Shown here: positions 32,372-41,847 of the stretch, in pieces
How positions within the stretch are numbered: position 1 is the stretch's first letter
Layout of the letters: each line of letters opens with the position of its first letter
Assembly (NCBI GenBank): GCA_021927905.1
Contig: BLLK01000049.1
Coordinates: 115,073 to 179,072 of the forward strand
Length of the DNA: 64,000 nt
Direction: 5' to 3'
Origin: Chaetoceros tenuissimus
Taxonomy: Eukaryota > Bacillariophyta > Thalassiosirophyceae > Chaetocerotales > Chaetocerotaceae
The notes under the pieces: model-generated
Database searches by the model: none
What the model was told of the DNA's origin: nothing
Seen by the model: the letters and a program-made list of their open reading frames with translations, nothing else
Translations under genes and position numbers: made by a program

Positions 32372-33202
32372 ATGAGTCCCAACGTTCGAGTGATTCCAAA
32401 CGATAAACTATTTATATCTGAACCTCCACCAGAATGGTTCGGGAACGGAGACAACCCTTCCAATGATAAAACGTGGACGAATGAAAACTGGCTAAAATCA
32501 AGATTTCATTTCAGTTTCGCAGAATATAATGAATGGGCCAATCAAAGTTATGGCTGTCTGCGAGTCATGAATGATGATCTTGTTCAACCAAAACGAGGAT
32601 TTGGAACTCATGGTCATAGCAATATGGAAATTATTACATATATCATTGAAGGAGAACTGACACATAAAGACAGTATGGGTACCAAGGAATCGTTAGGTAG
32701 AGGTTCTATTCAGTTCATGACGGCAGGAAGAGGAGTGAGGCACTCAGAATATAATCCTGGTGATAAGCCTTTGAGATTTATTCAAACCTGGATCACTCCT
32801 AGAAGTTCTGGTTTGAAGCCGAACTATGGATCTTGTACTGGTGATGCTGAGGGTAGAAAGAATAAATTGCAGCATTTAGTTTCAAACGTCATGGATAAAT
32901 CAACTTCTACTCCGGTTGAGATTGAACAAGATTGCGATGCATATGTAACTGAACTTGACCTTGGCAAAAGCGTTCAGCTAGAATTACCAACGGGTAGAAT
33001 GGCATATTTACTTTGTATGGAAGGAACAGTTCAAGTGAATGGCAAGGAATTGAAAAGACATGATGCTGCCGAAATAAATGGTAATGGTGGAATGTTGAAT
33101 ATTGAATGCACTGAAGTTGAAGAAACAGAATCGGGTAATGTTGCACATGTACTTTTGTTCACCATGAAGGAAGTCAAGAACGCAGGTAGAACTGATTTCT
33201 AA
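32372..33202 (+). CDS. Pirin-family protein, 276 aa from the first ATG
   Basis: The frame from ATG 32372 holds a complete pirin bicupin. The metal site is visible as GTHGHSN (His80, His82) and GVRHSEYNP (His124, Glu126), with FMTAGRGVRHSE as the family signature. Pirins are iron proteins acting as transcription cofactors or quercetinases. The same frame is open upstream to 32234 without an ATG. Codons from ATA at 32246 give a basic, hydrophobic leader (RRRAALLCTAPFLL) that looks like a targeting peptide, so the native start may be a mutated or non-AUG codon, or lie on an upstream exon. The gene converges on the methyltransferase gene, with stops 37 bases apart. Confidence 0.85.
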   Translation: MSPNVRVIPNDKLFISEPPPEWFGNGDNPSNDKTWTNENWLKSRFHFSFAEYNEWANQSYGCLRVMNDDLVQPKRGFGTHGHSNMEIITYIIEGELTHKDSMGTKESLGRGSIQFMTAGRGVRHSEYNPGDKPLRFIQTWITPRSSGLKPNYGSCTGDAEGRKNKLQHLVSNVMDKSTSTPVEIEQDCDAYVTELDLGKSVQLELPTGRMAYLLCMEGTVQVNGKELKRHDAAEINGNGGMLNIECTEVEETESGNVAHVLLFTMKEVKNAGRTDF

Positions 33203-33239
33203 TGCTGAATAGGAATAAATTAGGGTCAATACTATAAAT

Positions 33240-34142
33240 TCAATAAGACTTTGTGATGCTCATTTTGATTATGCAATCTTCATCAGAGCCATGCAGTTGA
33301 AAAATCTCTTCTTTCACTTTATATCTTTCTTCATCTGCCTTTTCTTTCAGTAACGTACGGAATGATGGTAAAGCTTTTCGCAAATTGTGTGCCAATGGTG
33401 AAAATAGAATTACTTCTTCAACATCCTCTAAAAGAATCTCTAGCGTCTGCCATAGAGGTTCAACATCTGATTCATAGTAGATAAGATCTGATCCTATGAC
33501 AACATCAATGAAATATTTAGATTGGATTGATTTCAAAGAGTCCAAGTCATGCCAATCAAGCATTTCCACCTGTGCAATTTTACAGATGTCTTCCACATTA
33601 TACTTTAGATTCATACCATGCCAGTGATCTGGAATCAGTCGAGATTCATCGCTAATAGTCCAATCAATATTTTCTTTCCAAAAGTCTGTAGCTACTACAG
33701 ATGATGCCCCTAGTACATCCCTGAGCAATACTGATGGTAAACCACAACCAGCACCTAGTTCCAAGACAATTTTATTTCTGACAATATCTAGATGTTGCAT
33801 GAGATACATGCAGAGAGCGATACTGGAAGGCCATACTTGATGACCTAGCTTTCCACATCCAAAAGATGTTGTTCGTATCGCAATATCTTTTTCACGTTCG
33901 ATGTCAAATTGAAAGTATCGTTTTCTAGTTGCAAAAAGACTTTCAATTTCATCTTCTTCTTGATCTTCATGTTCCAAAGAAATTGGTTTACTTAGTTCGA
34001 GGCAACTTGAAATCTCTTTTCCATCTTCATCTATGAGGATCCATGTATTCAACAGTCTTTCATTGGTTACTACTATAGGCAAGGCTAGTGTTTCTTCATA
34101 AAAAGCATCTGTTTGGTTTTTGCTTTTAGACGACGATGTCAA
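33240..34142 (-). CDS. Class I SAM-dependent protein methyltransferase (METTL21/Methyltransf_16 type), 300 aa
   Basis: Single exon. The fold markers are GHQVWPSSIALCMYL (the W-P-S/A entry motif of the METTL21/EEF-KMT group), motif I IVLELGAGCGLPSVLL, the acidic motif VVATDFWKEN and motif IV IDVVIGSDLIYYES, equivalent to the D(L/I)x(Y/A)xxD loop of lysine methyltransferases. The N-terminal 90 residues are less conserved. Members methylate lysines in chaperones or translation factors; the target here is not predictable. No targeting peptide is seen, so it is probably cytosolic or nuclear. Confidence 0.82.
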   Translation of the reverse strand: MTSSSKSKNQTDAFYEETLALPIVVTNERLLNTWILIDEDGKEISSCLELSKPISLEHEDQEEDEIESLFATRKRYFQFDIEREKDIAIRTTSFGCGKLGHQVWPSSIALCMYLMQHLDIVRNKIVLELGAGCGLPSVLLRDVLGASSVVATDFWKENIDWTISDESRLIPDHWHGMNLKYNVEDICKIAQVEMLDWHDLDSLKSIQSKYFIDVVIGSDLIYYESDVEPLWQTLEILLEDVEEVILFSPLAHNLRKALPSFRTLLKEKADEERYKVKEEIFQLHGSDEDCIIKMSITKSY

Positions 34143-34757
34143 GATACTTTTCTAATTGTTTAAAGCAAAAGCTTCGACTTTCATTACCACTCCGTGATTA
34201 GAGAAGAGTAAATGGTAAGCTATGGTAAGAAAAAACTTTGTAGATATCATTGCAGGTTTGAGATTCTATAGTCAAGATAGTATCAATTGTTCGGAATGGA
34301 ACTATTCAAGTCTGCATCAAAAAAAATGGAAGAGACGATGTGTTTTTGTGACAATCATTGCAACGGCTATTGGACGGTTATCTAAAAAAAGAAAATTGAA
34401 AGATATTGCTTGTTCTATGATTATGGTCCGTTTTACACTTTAACTTTCAGCACTACATTCAAGTTGCTAGATTTTAGAACTTGAGATAAACTAAAGGAGG
34501 TCATGAAAAAATCTCTAGAATGAATGCTTTTGTAGATAAAGTACTGCTCAAATGAGAGAGGAGAGCTTGCCTTCAACCGTACGTATGTAAGCTCTGTATC
34601 ATTATCCCGACGTACAACGTACCGTACTATCGATGCCGACCACCGAAACAAAAAAAATTACTGAAACATCTACGTACGTCACACTTCAATCCGCATCTGA
34701 AGAACAACAAAACAACATTATGCACATTACACATAAATATTCAAACAACAAGTCAAG
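34143..34757. promoter_or_regulatory. Divergent promoter region with ACGT-core sites
   Basis: Between the methyltransferase (minus) and the cold-shock gene (plus). The segment near the cold-shock gene is rich in ACGT cores, including TACGTACGTCA at 34671-34681, where ACGTCA (34676-34681) is the reverse complement of TGACGT, the bZIP/CRE half site. It lies 77 bases before the ATG. The regulatory reading is an inference. An open frame at 34222-34443 has no recognisable content. Confidence 0.35.
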
Positions 34758-35063
34758 ATGAAGTTCACAGCAACCATTTTCACAGCTATCCTTGCTTCTG
34801 CTTCGGCCTTCACTGCTCCTGCATTCACCCGTCAGACGTCTTCATCGGCTTTGTTTGCCACAGGTACTGTCAAGTGGTTCAATGGAGAGAAGGGATTTGG
34901 ATTCCTCACAAACTCCGATGATTCTGAAGACGTGTTTTGCCACTTCAGCGCTATCCAAGGTGACGGCTACAAGACTCTTGTAGAGGGACAGGAAGTCGAG
35001 TTCGACGTTGAGCAGGGACCAAAGGGCTTGCAAGCAGCCAATGTTGTTATTCTTGAGGAATAG
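34758..35063 (+). CDS. Plastid-targeted cold-shock domain protein, 101 aa
   Basis: A single exon with a textbook diatom plastid presequence: signal peptide residues 1-17, then SASAFTAP with Phe at the +1 position, followed by a Ser/Thr/Arg-rich transit stretch to about residue 33. The mature part is one cold-shock domain beginning [11 protein letters not shown]1 is KGFGFL (45-50) and RNP2 VFCHF (59-63). Bacterial-type CSD proteins bind single-stranded RNA/DNA and melt RNA structure, so this is probably a plastid RNA chaperone. Codon use here is richer in G/C third positions than in the neighbours, consistent with high expression. Confidence 0.92.
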   Translation: MKFTATIFTAILASASAFTAPAFTRQTSSSALFATGTVKWFNGEKGFGFLTNSDDSEDVFCHFSAIQGDGYKTLVEGQEVEFDVEQGPKGLQAANVVILEE

Positions 35064-35262
35064 ATAGGTTCACTAGTGATCAATAAAAAGTTTATAAAAG
35101 TGAAGTACTAGCGACAGAATTGAGATTCAAATAGCTTGGTAAAGCTATCATTCTTTATGGAACCTAAAAAGATTAACTTATAATGAAAAAAACTTATGAA
35201 AAGAACGAAACACATTTATTTGGGTTTATTTTCTTCACATTTTCTAATAAGATTTTTAACAA

Positions 35263-36705
35263 TTATATGTCCTTTAGTCTAGTCAAAATCATGAATTCAC
35301 CGAAATACTTATCCTGTACCAATCCTTTTGCCTGCATTTCCAAAAAATCGAAGACTGCATAAAGCGTGAGAAATTTGTCAATCGTCAGGTTTGTACTATT
35401 GTTTTGCATTCTCTGAATTTGTCGTTCCCAGTAAAGCTCGTCTTGACTTGGAACATCAGACATAAGTTGCATTGCATAAACTATCGCAGCATCAGTTTCA
35501 TTCTGCTGTATTGGTTTGTGCAAGAAATTGAGGTCAAGTATTGACCGCATTAATCCCGTGTCTGAACTGAGCATGTTTAGATAAGTAGCAAGCTTTGGAT
35601 TTATAGTTTGCTCACCGAAAATTGGATGCGTCCCTCCATCTACTAGATTTTCCATGTTTCTATAGAATGTATCCATAGAAAACATGGACATGTTGCAACT
35701 ATTCACATGACAAAGTTGCGTATCTATAGACCGACTTGGGGGAAGAAAACAAGTATTTGAAATTCTGTTATCCTTCATTCTTTTGTTTACATGCTTTTTG
35801 TTCAATGAATACATGGACCAGATGCTGCCAATATCTTTACATTTGCCTTTATGACCTCCTTTCCAGTGTTTAACTTGACACGCCTTGGAGCAATATTTAG
35901 CGCATTGGCAACCCGAGCACTTTGAAACATATTCCTGTTCACACTCCCAGCAATTGTCTCGATGTTGGTAACCCCCCATAAATGTAAATAACGTAGTTTC
36001 TACTTCGTTACCCATGTAGGTTATAGAGTCGTGAGGATTAGTTTCATTTCTTATTTCTTGATATCTTTGAAATAAGTCAGATTTCTTCTCGATCATTTTG
36101 TTTTTATCTTCCTCAAAGTTTACTAAAAACTGAAATGGATTATTACGATAGTAGCGATGATTATGTATTGCAATCCCTCGTTGTGTGGACCATTTCTCTG
36201 CCAATTCATCAAATGCACTGGTGATTAAGAGAGTGGGCCAACATGTCTTTTCTAATCGCTTAATTGTAGCATCAAGCTGTTGACCAAAGTCATTTTTTTC
36301 ACCTTCACTTTTAAAAAATGTAGACATTGAGTCTACTAGTATTTTTCTTGGCAAGTCCATATGAAACATTTTGGATTCATGCTCTAGTTTTGTCAGCCTT
36401 TCTTTTCTTTTATCTTGCAGCCTCTCGTCAGCTTTGTCACCAGAGTCTTCTGTCAGCAACCATTCTGCAGCAAGTGGCGCCTTCTTTTTAAATTTCTTTG
36501 AATTGATATCTTCTTTATCGCTCAAAGACCACTTGAAAAACTGTTCGAAAACATCATCAGGAATATCATCTTCCATAATAGAAGCAGCAGAAGGAGGTTG
36601 CTGCTGATTTGTGTTTGCTCTTTCAGTAGATCTCGAGCTAGGGGTAGAAACTTCAGTGGCCCTGTTCTTTCTTCGGTTTCTATTCTTTTGTTTATTGGTA
36701 GGCAT
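35263..36705 (-). CDS. MYND zinc-finger protein, 480 aa
   Basis: Single exon. The start is basic and low in complexity (residues 1-40), followed by a helical, charged region. A MYND finger lies at about 252-289 with the ordered ligands CWEC, CSGC, YCSKACQ, HW and HKGKC. No SET domain is present. The C-terminal 190 residues have no domain I recognise. MYND fingers mediate protein-protein contacts. The gene is divergent from the SET/MYND gene, with about 330 bases between the starts, so the two may share a promoter. Confidence 0.75.
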   Translation of the reverse strand: MPTNKQKNRNRRKNRATEVSTPSSRSTERANTNQQQPPSAASIMEDDIPDDVFEQFFKWSLSDKEDINSKKFKKKAPLAAEWLLTEDSGDKADERLQDKRKERLTKLEHESKMFHMDLPRKILVDSMSTFFKSEGEKNDFGQQLDATIKRLEKTCWPTLLITSAFDELAEKWSTQRGIAIHNHRYYRNNPFQFLVNFEEDKNKMIEKKSDLFQRYQEIRNETNPHDSITYMGNEVETTLFTFMGGYQHRDNCWECEQEYVSKCSGCQCAKYCSKACQVKHWKGGHKGKCKDIGSIWSMYSLNKKHVNKRMKDNRISNTCFLPPSRSIDTQLCHVNSCNMSMFSMDTFYRNMENLVDGGTHPIFGEQTINPKLATYLNMLSSDTGLMRSILDLNFLHKPIQQNETDAAIVYAMQLMSDVPSQDELYWERQIQRMQNNSTNLTIDKFLTLYAVFDFLEMQAKGLVQDKYFGEFMILTRLKDI

Positions 36706-37039
36706 TTTCCTCTTCTAATTTTGATATATGCTCTGGATAGAAGGACGCAGTAATCAGGCACGTAACATCACATTTGGCAGAACTTCTCAACTTGTGACTT
36801 GTGATCTCTATATCTGATTTCGTGTTTCATACTTAGGCCGTTACCAGCGGTTATATAACTACGTACTCAAAAGTGACATCCATTCATTTTTCTTTTCTAA
36901 AAGGATGAGATACATAATTCAATTGATGAATACCATATTCAAAAGCTTTATTCTATAACTCATAAAATGAACGATAGATTGAAAGAGATAGAGAAAGGAC
37001 TGAAAGAGTCGAAAACTATCTGTCCAAATTCGAATAAAA
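36706..37039. other. Shared upstream region of the MYND and SET/MYND genes
   Basis: A divergent spacer, probably carrying both promoters. AT-rich with no clear motif. Confidence 0.35.
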
Positions 37040-38563
37040 ATGGAGGAGGCATCGAAGTATTAGCAGCCAACAAAAAAGATTGACAGAGGTGAATTGATCC
37101 TGTCATGTTATTCAGCATCTATTGCTCTCGATGTGCAATATCGCCATTTATATTGTGGTTTCTGTGCCATGAAATTGTCTCAAGAATGTTCTTCGTGTAT
37201 ATGTTCAGGTTGCAATGTTGTCTCGATATGCAATCAATGCAACGAGAAAGACGTATCCGTATGGCATAGACAAAGTGGTGAATGTTTTGCATTGCAATGT
37301 CTATCAGTGTGCAATGCTGCTCTTTTTGCTGGCGATCAAGAGTTGAATGAAGTAGAAAAGGCTCAAATGATTGATTCATCGATATTATTGGCTATTAGAA
37401 CAATATTTCGCAAATGGTTCGAGTCAAATTTTAGGAAAGACAGTGCTGCACTTGTTTCATCTCCCTTTCCGGAGTTGAATTGGAGTTTATATGATAATCT
37501 GTACACTACTGATATCAGCGGTACAACAGAAGAACGAGATCATTATGATATAGCCATGAATGGTTTATGCAATCTAATCAAAGAAACGCTGACGTCTCAC
37601 AAAAAGGATACTTCATGGATAACAAAAGAGTTGTTTGACGATGCAATGGGGAAGATTATTGGCTGTGGTCATTCAGTCACTGATTTGAATCAAAGTTTAG
37701 GCTGTCAGAGTATAGGTCGGACGTTATTCTTTGAGCATAGCTTCTATAATCATAGCTGTGCTCCAAATGCATTTCTGTCTTGCAATCTGCAGTCACAAGA
37801 CGAGGCTAACCCAAAAGAGCATATATGCGCTGTAGAGGCTAGACTACATTGTATCAAAGATATTGAGCAGAACGACAATGTTTGTATAAGCTACATTCCA
37901 ACATCAGGACTTGATCAAGCTGAGCGTCAAACGAAGCTACAACAAAATTATGGATTTCAATGTATGTGCGAAGCATGCGAAACGAAATCAAGTCGAATGA
38001 AAGACATTGAAGCCTTAGTTCAAGTACCCACAGATGCAGATATAACTACAGTTCGGGAAATGCAGTTTCAAATACATCAAAATATATTGGAGCTAAAGCA
38101 AAAATCAAGAGAATCATTTGACATGGACAATTTTCAAGATGAAGTCAACTCCTGTCTCATGATGATTGCAATGAACAAGAGAGGTATAGCCAATCAAAAC
38201 ATTCCACAGTGTCATGAAATATCTATGGAGAATAAACGATTGTATGCATCTGCTCTTTCACTAATAGATGAAAATGAAAAGGCGATAGAAGAATATGTAG
38301 CGTTTCTCGAGTCCGTAGAAAAGGTGAATGATATATTCGACCCTGTAGCTGTTGCTACAACACGCGTAGAGTACGCACAAACCTTGAAGAAACTAGGAAA
38401 TCAAAAAGAAAAAGATGAACTTGAGCAAGCTCATGATGAACTTATCCTAGCATTAGGCAAGGATCATAGCTTCACTAAGCGGATATTTGAGATGCTAAGT
38501 AATGAATCCTCCCAAAAGATTGGTCAGAAGAGAAAAGCTATGGATGAAATACCAGCTCCATAG
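37040..38563 (+). CDS. SET/MYND (SMYD-like) lysine methyltransferase, possible early in-frame TAG
   Basis: The frame contains an N-terminal MYND-like Cys cluster (LYCGFCAMKL, CICSGCNVVSICNQC, ECFALQC). The SET core is FEHSFYNHSCAPNAFLS with the NHSCxPN motif and NDNVCISYIP. A post-SET segment follows (YGFQCMCEACE), then a C-terminal helical region. SMYD enzymes methylate lysines in histones and other proteins. Start problem: the only sensible ATG, at 37040, reads seven codons and then TAG at 37061-37063, after which the same frame continues with KKIDRGELILSC, typical of the SMYD N-terminus. The next in-frame ATG is at 37169, inside the zinc finger. Either the TAG is an error or null change, or a first exon has been missed. 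Confidence 0.78.
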
Positions 38564-38630
38564 TATAGTGCATATATTGTAAATCTAAAATCACTACTTA
38601 AAAGTATTAAACGTATTCCCTTTTTCATAT

Positions 38631-39343
38631 TTACTCTTCTTCTCCAAGGAAATCTCCATTCAAAACAGCAGCAATATCACCAGATCTCATGAAACTCAAT
38701 TTCTTTCCATCATTTGTTTCTTCATCTTTAGGTCCAATTCCCCACGGATTCTTTGCAATTACGTAATCTCCTACTTTCATATCAGGCATTGGTGCGATGC
38801 GTCCATTCTCTTCTTCACGTCCCTCTCCCATTGAAATTACTATCGAGAAAAATAGGTGAGATATATCTTTGAATGAGGCGATAGGATACACTTTTTCATT
38901 CATGATTATTCTTTCATGATCCTTCTTATAAATTCTTATATTAGCCATAGCTTTTGTTGCTAATAGCTTGCGTATTCCGATGGATCTTTTCTTCTATTAT
39001 CTTCAAGTCAACCTAGCTACTCTCATGACATCTACTTCTCCATATCTTATATATACTCACCTTTACAAAGATGCAATTTTGGCAAATCATCCTGTGGCAC
39101 AAAGAGTCCAGCAGAAGTCTTTGGTTTGCCCTGAATTCTCTCAACAAGAATCATATCATATGCACACTGCCATTTAGTTCCATCATCTAATGAGAAACGT
39201 CCAACACCTGCTCCTCCGTACCACTTTTTAGGAGGACCACCTTCAGCCATTGCAGAACGTGCTGCTGATGGATCCGCCATGGATGATAGTGCGGCTGTGG
39301 AGGAAATGTATGATAGAGTCAGAAGGGATGTAAATTTCTTCAT
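38631..39343 (-). CDS. Plastid-type co-chaperonin (GroES/Cpn10 family), two exons, 163 aa
   Basis: Exons 39061-39343 and 38631-38839 join in frame (AAAG|GTGAGT ... GATAG|TAATT), giving LHLCK-VISMGEGR at the junction. The Cpn10 fold is clear: AYDMILVERI at the first strand, KTSAGLFVPQ as the mobile loop that docks on Cpn60, KVGDYVIAKNPWG and a final SGDIAAVLNG. An N-terminal signal-like stretch (LLTLSYISSTAAL) and a linker precede it, consistent with plastid import, although the residue after the Ala pair is Leu, not Phe. One Cpn10 unit is present, not the tandem Cpn20 form. It partners Cpn60 in folding stromal proteins. The 317 bases beyond its start hold no other gene. Confidence 0.87.
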
Positions 39344-39660
39344 TTTACTATTTTGATGGGTAGAGTTTATACAATTGAATTAGTTGTCGAGTTGTTTTCT
39401 TTTGTGATTTCGATGGAGGGCTGTTGATTGCTTCGACTTGCTTGATGCGTACGTATATCAGGTGATAAGAACCTGTTATTTAAAGGGAAAAAATCTATTG
39501 AACATTGGTAAGAGCCGTTAGGAGAGGTTATAATTTCCATGTTCCTTTGCTGCGTCGTTGAATATATTAATATGAAATACCTGTATGTAATCATAAGTTC
39601 TATCTCAGCTCCTTTATCGACATAACTTTTGCAGCAGTGAGCATCAGTTTGAGAAATAAA

Positions 39661-40774
39661 ATGTTGATCCGGCTCTTGAAAAATCTTTTTCTTTTGCTCG
39701 TCGTTTCGATATCTTGGAAGGCATCAATTACACACGCTTGGACGAAACAGAATCAACGTATCTTATGGCTGTGGTAACTATGCCCTGAATCATAGACATG
39801 GATCATCTAATCAAGACACAAATGAGATTGAGAAAGCAATCACCGATATATCAACAAAACTAGCAGCTTCTACATCGGAAAAACATACTTCAGAAGAAGA
39901 AGAAGCAAGTCTTTGGAAAAGATTAGGAAAGCTTTTATTGGACGCGGGCGAATATGCAGAAGCTTCGAGGATTTTTAGAAAAGGTGCAGAAAGATGTCCA
40001 ACAGATGAAAGTTTACAACATCATTTGAAAGTTTACAATGCATTTCATATTGACAATGAGACTTGTGAAACAACGGAAGATCTGCCACCCTTGGATGTAA
40101 CAAACATGAGTAAAGACATTTTCTTGACGCTAGATGTACCACCAGAAGCGATACCTGAGGAAGTGATACAAATTGCAAAGCGAAAATCGGAGCATGTGGA
40201 TGTGCAAGAACTATCAAAACTTTTACATGCGAGTAAGGAACCTATTCTAAGTAAAGTGGCTTGTAAATACATTATCAATGCGGCTGAAAAAGCTACAGCC
40301 ATCAAAGGATGGACCAAAGATAGACATTTACAAGCACCAACTTGTGATATACCTGCATTTGATCTAGAAAATGAAGTCGTCCATTGGTTAAAAGACGCAA
40401 TGAGGAATTGCCTATTTCCATTATTAGCCAAAGCATTTCCAAAAGCAATGAATATTGACCATGAGAAACTTCGTATACAAGACATGTTTGTGGTTCGATA
40501 TGATGCAGATAATGAGAATAGACGACAGGGATTCAAGTATTTGAAGCCACACGAAGATGAAAGTATTATTTCTCTTACTATAGCTCTGAATGACATGACA
40601 GACTATGATGGAGGTGGATTATTCATTGCGAGTACCGGAGACCTTTTAAATGGAGATGCTGGTACTGTCTTGGGCTTTGCAGGTAAAATTGTTCATGGCG
40701 GATATCCTGTAGAAAGAGGAACTCGATGGATATTGATGAAAACTCATCGGGCAAAGAGAGTGGGTATGTTCTAG
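39661..40774 (+). CDS. Prolyl 4-hydroxylase-like 2OG-Fe(II) oxygenase with TPR-like N-terminus, apparent frameshift
   Basis: From about 39780 the frame ending at 40774 encodes a TPR-like helical segment (WKRLGKLLLDAGEYAEASRI) and then a 2OG-Fe(II) dioxygenase. Iron ligands are LKPHEDES (HxD) and the distal His in GKIVHGGYPV; the 2OG-binding Arg is in RGTRWIL. YDGGGLFIA is the expected strand. The signal-peptide-like start (MLIRLLKNLFLLLVVSISW, ATG 39661) is in another frame, and reads into a stop at 39776. One base must be lost or gained between about 39700 and 39775, or an unrecognised small intron exists. With the leader it would be a secretory-pathway hydroxylase. Confidence 0.72.
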
Positions 40775-40951
40775 ATAATATGGTTGAGCAGGAATGATCA
40801 CCCAGCTCAATAAAAGTATTCAAAAGTATATGCAGTATTGAAAAACAAATCTATTCATCTTACAATAGAAGCTTATGTAATAATGTAGTAGGCAAGTTTC
40901 TGTTCAATGAAATGTGTCTCGTGATATTGTCGTTGACAACTAAATTGCTTT

Positions 40952-41264
40952 CTACCTTGGGAATGTAGTTGCAACTTCATAGTCATAGTTCGATGCTGTG
41001 CTGACGATTTCCTCGTCTGATGATTCGGTGGATTCGGTGCTCATGATATCTTCTACTATCAGATTGTTTACTACTAATGCAAAAGTATTCGCTTGGTATT
41101 TCTTTTGATGAAACTAGACTCTTTGAAACAAACGATAGGATACAATGAAATTTCTTGAAGCCAAGAGAAAGAGGATGATCAACTATTTCAATAAAGAAAT
41201 AGAAGTGGTTCTCATCTTCATTCGTTGATTGAGCGCTTCTCGTTTGGAAAGATGAGAGCAGCAT
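40952..41264 (-). CDS. Possible small gene, uncertain
   Basis: On the minus strand the frame ending at TAG 40952-40954 is open over 53 codons with a coding-like acidic composition (STESTESSDEEIVST). A different open frame starting with ATG 41264 lies just upstream. A short intron could link them, but I could not find splice sites that keep frame with confidence. No domain is recognised. The rest of the 40775-41458 gap holds nothing I can name. Confidence 0.22.
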
Positions 41265-41458
41265 TCACAGATGGGACTAAAAAGCTATTTTGACAAGAAA
41301 ATGACGCACGAAGAAAAAATGAAAAAATGCATCTCAACGTTCTTGACGTTGCTTCTATTTCGATGTAACAACAAGAGACTTTATGTTCTGAAGTAGTACT
41401 TACTAGTGTTTCTTATTGTTATGGAACACCCATTCAAGAAATAGCATAACGAGTGCAA

Positions 41459-41776
41459 ATGGGATCTTGGATTGTAGACAACTGGATTACATGTGTCGAG
41501 TGTGGCAAATGGAGAATGCTTCCATTGACACTAAGTCAGAAGGAGCTAGATAATCTTCCTGAGTTTTGGTCATGTCAAATGAATCATTACGATAAACAGC
41601 GGTCGACATGTTCCGCACCAGAAATGAGCAAGACGTATATGGATCAATGGTTTAAAAAGGCTGAACAGCTGAAAATAGAACAGAAAGCTATGAACCTAGA
41701 TTTTGGTAAATTGAGTCTTTCTGTTGAATGTCGTCAGGATAATAGCAATGATCACGAAATGCACATGGATGAATAA
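41459..41776 (+). CDS. CW-type zinc-finger protein, 105 aa
   Basis: A compact frame that is almost entirely a zf-CW domain: NWITCVECGKWRMLP, then EFWSCQ and STCSAPE supply the four Cys ligands and the conserved Trp residues. CW domains read methylated histone H3K4. A helical tail of about 45 residues follows. In-frame TAA just upstream and ATG at 41459 fix the start unless there is an upstream exon. As a stand-alone finger it is short compared with most CW proteins, so it may be a fragment. Confidence 0.65.
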   Translation: MGSWIVDNWITCVECGKWRMLPLTLSQKELDNLPEFWSCQMNHYDKQRSTCSAPEMSKTYMDQWFKKAEQLKIEQKAMNLDFGKLSLSVECRQDNSNDHEMHMDE

Positions 41777-41847
41777 TTGTTTGATGCAAAGAGTAGAAAT
41801 GTTCCCTCCGTAGTAAGACGTCTGGAAAGATAGAAAGTAGCGTCATA

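Noticed and set aside
40045-40596. 183-codon minus-strand frame inside the 2OG oxygenase gene
   Set aside because: Overlaps a clearly conserved catalytic domain on the other strand and has no recognisable content.
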